Origin: Venturia oleaginea
Taxonomy: Eukaryota > Ascomycota > Dothideomycetes > Venturiales > Venturiaceae
Assembly (NCBI GenBank): GCA_013176395.1
Contig: JABMLP010000029.1
Location: forward strand, 372,001-436,000
Direction of reading: 5' to 3'
DNA length: 64,000 nt
Under the pieces are notes generated by a model. It worked only from the letters and a program-made list of their open reading frames with translations, was not told the DNA's origin and did no database searches. This document shows positions 60,987 through 64,000 of this stretch, piece by piece. Every line of letters starts with the position of its first letter. The first letter of the stretch is position 1. The position numbers were made by a program, and so were the translations under genes.

Positions 60987-62520
60987 ATGAACAACCCTCT
61001 CCTCTCCCGCTCATCGCGATTATTAAAAAAACCCTTCGTATATCGTCAATGTCGAGGATGGGCGTCAGGTCAAGGTCGAGTCTTCAAAGGTACTAATCCT
61101 TCAAACTTCAGGGCAATTATATACTAATTTCCACCACAGAGGGCGATAGTGTCATAGTAAAGAAACTCATTCACAATGAAGACGACGGATTCATGTTCAT
61201 CATCAACAAATCCCAGAAGATCGAATCACACAAAGGCTCCATATCACACGAAGATATCATAGGCCGTCCCAGCGGCTCCCTCGTTCGCTCGCATAAGGGA
61301 TCCCAATTCAGAGTCTTTCAGCCTAGTCTTGCAGAGTATGTTGTCTTTTCAAAGAGACTTGTTACTCCTGTTCGTTGTTGCTTCTGTTCGCCCAGAATAT
61401 AGTTGAGAAGGCTAATATTTACGCAAAGATATATCCAGACGATGCAAATTTGATTGTCAACCTCCTCGATTTAAATCCTCCTATGCTAGAGGATACCACA
61501 TATGACGATGAACCTCTACAGATTCTGGAAGTTGGGACTGGACATGGCAGTTTGACGTTACACATTGCCAAAGCCATTCATGGCTATAATGAATCAGCCA
61601 GACATTTCAAACTTACAAACAGCAACTCCAGCACCGAATCCGATCGACGCAGAGCTATACTCCACACCACAGACGTAGTTCAGAGGCATGCTGAGCACGC
61701 CCATAAGGTCGTCAAAGGATTCAGGCATGGACTGTACGCGGAAAATGTTGAGTTCCACACTGGAACAATGGAAGATTTTTTCAACAGAAAGAAACAGGAC
61801 GAGTCCGCCCACCAGAGGCAGAACTCGCCCCCAGCTGATATAACGGAATTCATGGAAATGATAAAAAGCAACGCAGAAAGAGTAGTGTCCGAGCCAGGGT
61901 CACTAGAAGCACAATCGCCAGGCATCATTTCCTCAAAAGACTCGTCCAATGAAACCCCTCCCTCAAATCCTCCAACAACAGAAACATCCCTCTCGCCTTC
62001 AACATCAACCCACACCCCTCCCCAACCCTCCCTTCCGCCATTCCTCTCCCACATCATAATCGACACACCATCCGCCCACAAACAAGTCGAACTCGCCACC
62101 AAATACCTCCTCCCCGGCGGCAAACTCATAATCTTCAACCCCTCCATAACCCAAACCAGCGAATGCACCGAATTGATAAAACGCCTCAACCTCCCCCTCG
62201 ACCAGGAATCAGTCTTGGAACTGGGACAGAATATCAGTGGTGGGAAGGTATGGGATGTCCGAGCCATAACGCCACGGATTGAGGAGAGAAGAGCTGAGGA
62301 GGCTAGATTGAAGGAGGCTAAGAGGAAGGCTATGGAGAGCTCGGATGAAATACATACTGAAATTGATGCGTTGAGTCGTGTTGAGGCTGCAGAGGAGGAG
62401 GCGGCGGAAAAGGCGCTGCAAGAGCAGAAATTCGTCATGGTCTGTAGGCCTAAGGTTGGTAAAATGATTATTGGTGGTGGGTTTTTGGGGGTGTGGAGGA
62501 AGAGGTCTAGTGAGATTTGA
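60987..62520 (+). CDS. mitochondrial Trm61-type tRNA (adenine-58-N1) methyltransferase
   Basis: Three exons: 60987-61089, 61140-61369 and 61429-62520, about 474 residues. Intron 1 is 50 bp (GTACTA...TACTAATTT...CACAG). Intron 2 is 59 bp with an unusual GTTCGT 5' site but a good CTAAT branch and CAAAG end, and splicing restores the family block RLVTPIYPDDANLIV. The N-terminus (MNNPLLSRSSRLLKKPFVYR) is basic and Ser/Arg-rich, like a mitochondrial presequence. The GDSV and ISHEDIIGR blocks match the Trm61 N-domain, and LQILEVGTGHGSLTLHIA is the AdoMet-binding motif I. A Ser/Pro-rich insert of about 90 residues (61830-62050) and an acidic helical C-terminal extension are extra. m1A58 formation in mitochondrial tRNA is inferred. 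Confidence 0.8.
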
Positions 62521-63578
62521 TGGAAGACCTATGGATAAGGTGGGATATGTACGATTTATGTGTGGATTGGTATCTCGTCCTCGTCACCTCCTGGGATTGA
62601 ACATATGAAGATAACTCTTGCTGGGTTTAGAGGTACTTTGGAATGAATGGGCAAATCCGATGTAGGTATGTATAATTAGACCCAACTCTCTCCATAATGA
62701 AATAACCGGGACTCCGCTTATCAATCGAAGCGAGGGTATAATCACTCCTGCTCCAGTAAAGTCGATGACAGTCAACACGCAATTCTTCCACCTAGGGTCC
62801 GGCAACCTCAGTATCCAACGTGTGAAGCTCCTCGCTATTTTTTGTCTTCAATAGAAACAGCCGACAAAACATTCCAAAGTATCCAATCAATTATTCTTTA
62901 GCTATCATTCAAGGTGAAATAAGTATCTCAGTCTCGGTGCAACGATTTGACGTGGTCATTTGAGTTTCAGGATGTGTACGCGTCTATCTTATCATTACCA
63001 GTATATTACCAAATTATCCAAGTATCTCGATCTCGATCGCGGTCTAGAAAAGTAAGTAAACTAATCCCCATCTTTCCATCCATCAGTCCATCTTTCCATT
63101 CTAAGAATAAGAAATTAGAAGAAGAACAAGAACGAATCATCAATGGTCGCTATGGTGGTATCGTAGGAACAACAGATAACGAACAAAGAACAAAGTAACA
63201 AGTCAAGAGGTAGAGCGCCCCCAAAAAAAAGCTGAAAGTTAAAAACTCTAGATCGCTCGCTCGCTCGCTCAAACGACAGACAGATAGCAGGTATTAAGAA
63301 GATTTTCCAATAGCGATGCAAGGGTGAAGGAATGATTTTAGTGGTCTTTTAGGTATGCTCCATGGGAAATCGATGTTGGAAAGTGAACGGAATGAGTTAC
63401 TGGGTATGAGTTGTTGGATGCTCTTGTTGGCTGTGAAGCGGTAAATGCGAGTATCCAATGTGAGATATATTGGCGGGGTGGGGTAGGGTGGATCGATCGA
63501 TCGATCGATACAAACCAGCCAGGTAGGTGGAGCGCATTGCCTCCGGTTGATAATGTAGATGATGGCAAAAAGAAGCGA
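62521..63578. other. intergenic with short simple repeats
   Basis: No coding feature is supported. It has (GCTC)n/(CGCT)n near 63254-63270 and (GATC)n near 63490-63508. It presumably contains the 3' regions of the two converging genes. Confidence 0.5.
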
Positions 63579-64000
63579 TCAAACAATAACACCATCCAAG
63601 ATAATCCCACCCAAAAGATCATCCTTATCTTTAATCCGCACACTCCTCCTCTTCTTCTCCCGAATACCGGCAACGGCATCACTTCTTTTCAAACTGCTCT
63701 TCAGCGCCGTCTCGGTGGCAAGTTCCTTGGCGAGGAGGAAACTCGATCTTGCGCTGGGGAGATCATTCCTCGACTTGATAACTTTTTTAAGGGGCGATAC
63801 GGAGGTGAAATCGAGTTCAGGTGCCGTTCTGGGTGGGCTTGTTTCTAACGTCTCGGCGAGAGCTTCGAAACCACTGTTTCTCAGACTTCCGAAACTGCTG
63901 TTTCGCGGGCTGCCGCTAGTCTTCATCTTCATCTTCAAGTTCAAGTTTATGTTCCCAGAAGCGGAGTGGCGTCGAAGGGTGGAGGAATTAGAAGCTCCAG
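63579..64000 (-). CDS. C-terminal part of an unknown gene, cut by the window end
   Basis: The frame is open from the window end to the stop at 63579, about 139 codons. The sequence is Ser/Arg/Lys-rich with a repeated NSSFGSLRNSGFEAL motif and a helical ARSSFLLAKELATETALKSS segment; the tail RIKDKDDLLGGIILDGVIV is acidic to hydrophobic. The frame continues past the last in-window Met, so the start lies outside. Function not recognised. Confidence 0.55.
   Translation of the reverse strand, partial: GASNSSTLRRHSASGNINLNLKMKMKTSGSPRNSSFGSLRNSGFEALAETLETSPPRTAPELDFTSVSPLKKVIKSRNDLPSARSSFLLAKELATETALKSSLKRSDAVAGIREKKRRSVRIKDKDDLLGGIILDGVIV

Overview
The window is nuclear DNA of a filamentous ascomycete (Pezizomycotina). 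This rests on host genes with 49-62 bp GT-AG introns and CTAAY branch points, a HET-domain gene, fungal forms of Rei1, Dcr2, calpain and the Cep57-like spindle pole protein, and fungal transposon families. The class within Pezizomycotina cannot be fixed from sequence alone. About half of the window is transposable-element sequence, much of it nested.

Layout. 1-8 kb is a transposon cluster: an internally deleted pogo/Fot1 copy, an almost intact Tc1/mariner copy, a solo LTR, and a 4.4 kb palindromic LTR retroelement sitting inside another solo LTR. 8.4-11.9 kb is a Ppc89/Cep57-type spindle pole body gene. 13.1-17.8 kb is a HET-domain pseudogene split by a LINE with a 15-bp target duplication. 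17.8-22 kb is gene-poor, with a copia fragment and a solo LTR. 22.1-31.6 kb is a host block: a calpain-like protease, a REI1 orthologue and a conserved-looking unknown gene. 32.3-45 kb is again transposons: a pogo copy with one nonsense codon; a full-length Ty3/gypsy chromovirus with seemingly identical LTRs, inserted into an older solo LTR; and a third pogo copy broken by two LINE-type insertions that share one 14-bp target site and by a 128-bp solo LTR. 47.1-53.3 kb is a complete tyrosine-recombinase retrotransposon (Ngaro/PAT-like) with split direct repeats and an internal array of ten ~200-bp repeats made from two pieces of its own RNase H region. 54-57.7 kb holds two adjacent CorA-like membrane-protein paralogues. 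58.9-62.5 kb holds a Dcr2-type phosphatase divergent from a mitochondrial Trm61-type methyltransferase. A gene truncated by the window edge closes the sequence.

The host genes are ordinary housekeeping or lineage-typical genes and do not form a cluster with a common task. The unusual content is in the transposons: the palindromic element, the self-primed chromovirus, the YR retrotransposon with its self-derived satellite, and the LINE insertions that reused one site. Element boundaries were set by reading TG...CA ends, inverted repeats and target duplications by eye. Introns were placed by splice signals and reading frame, not by transcript data.
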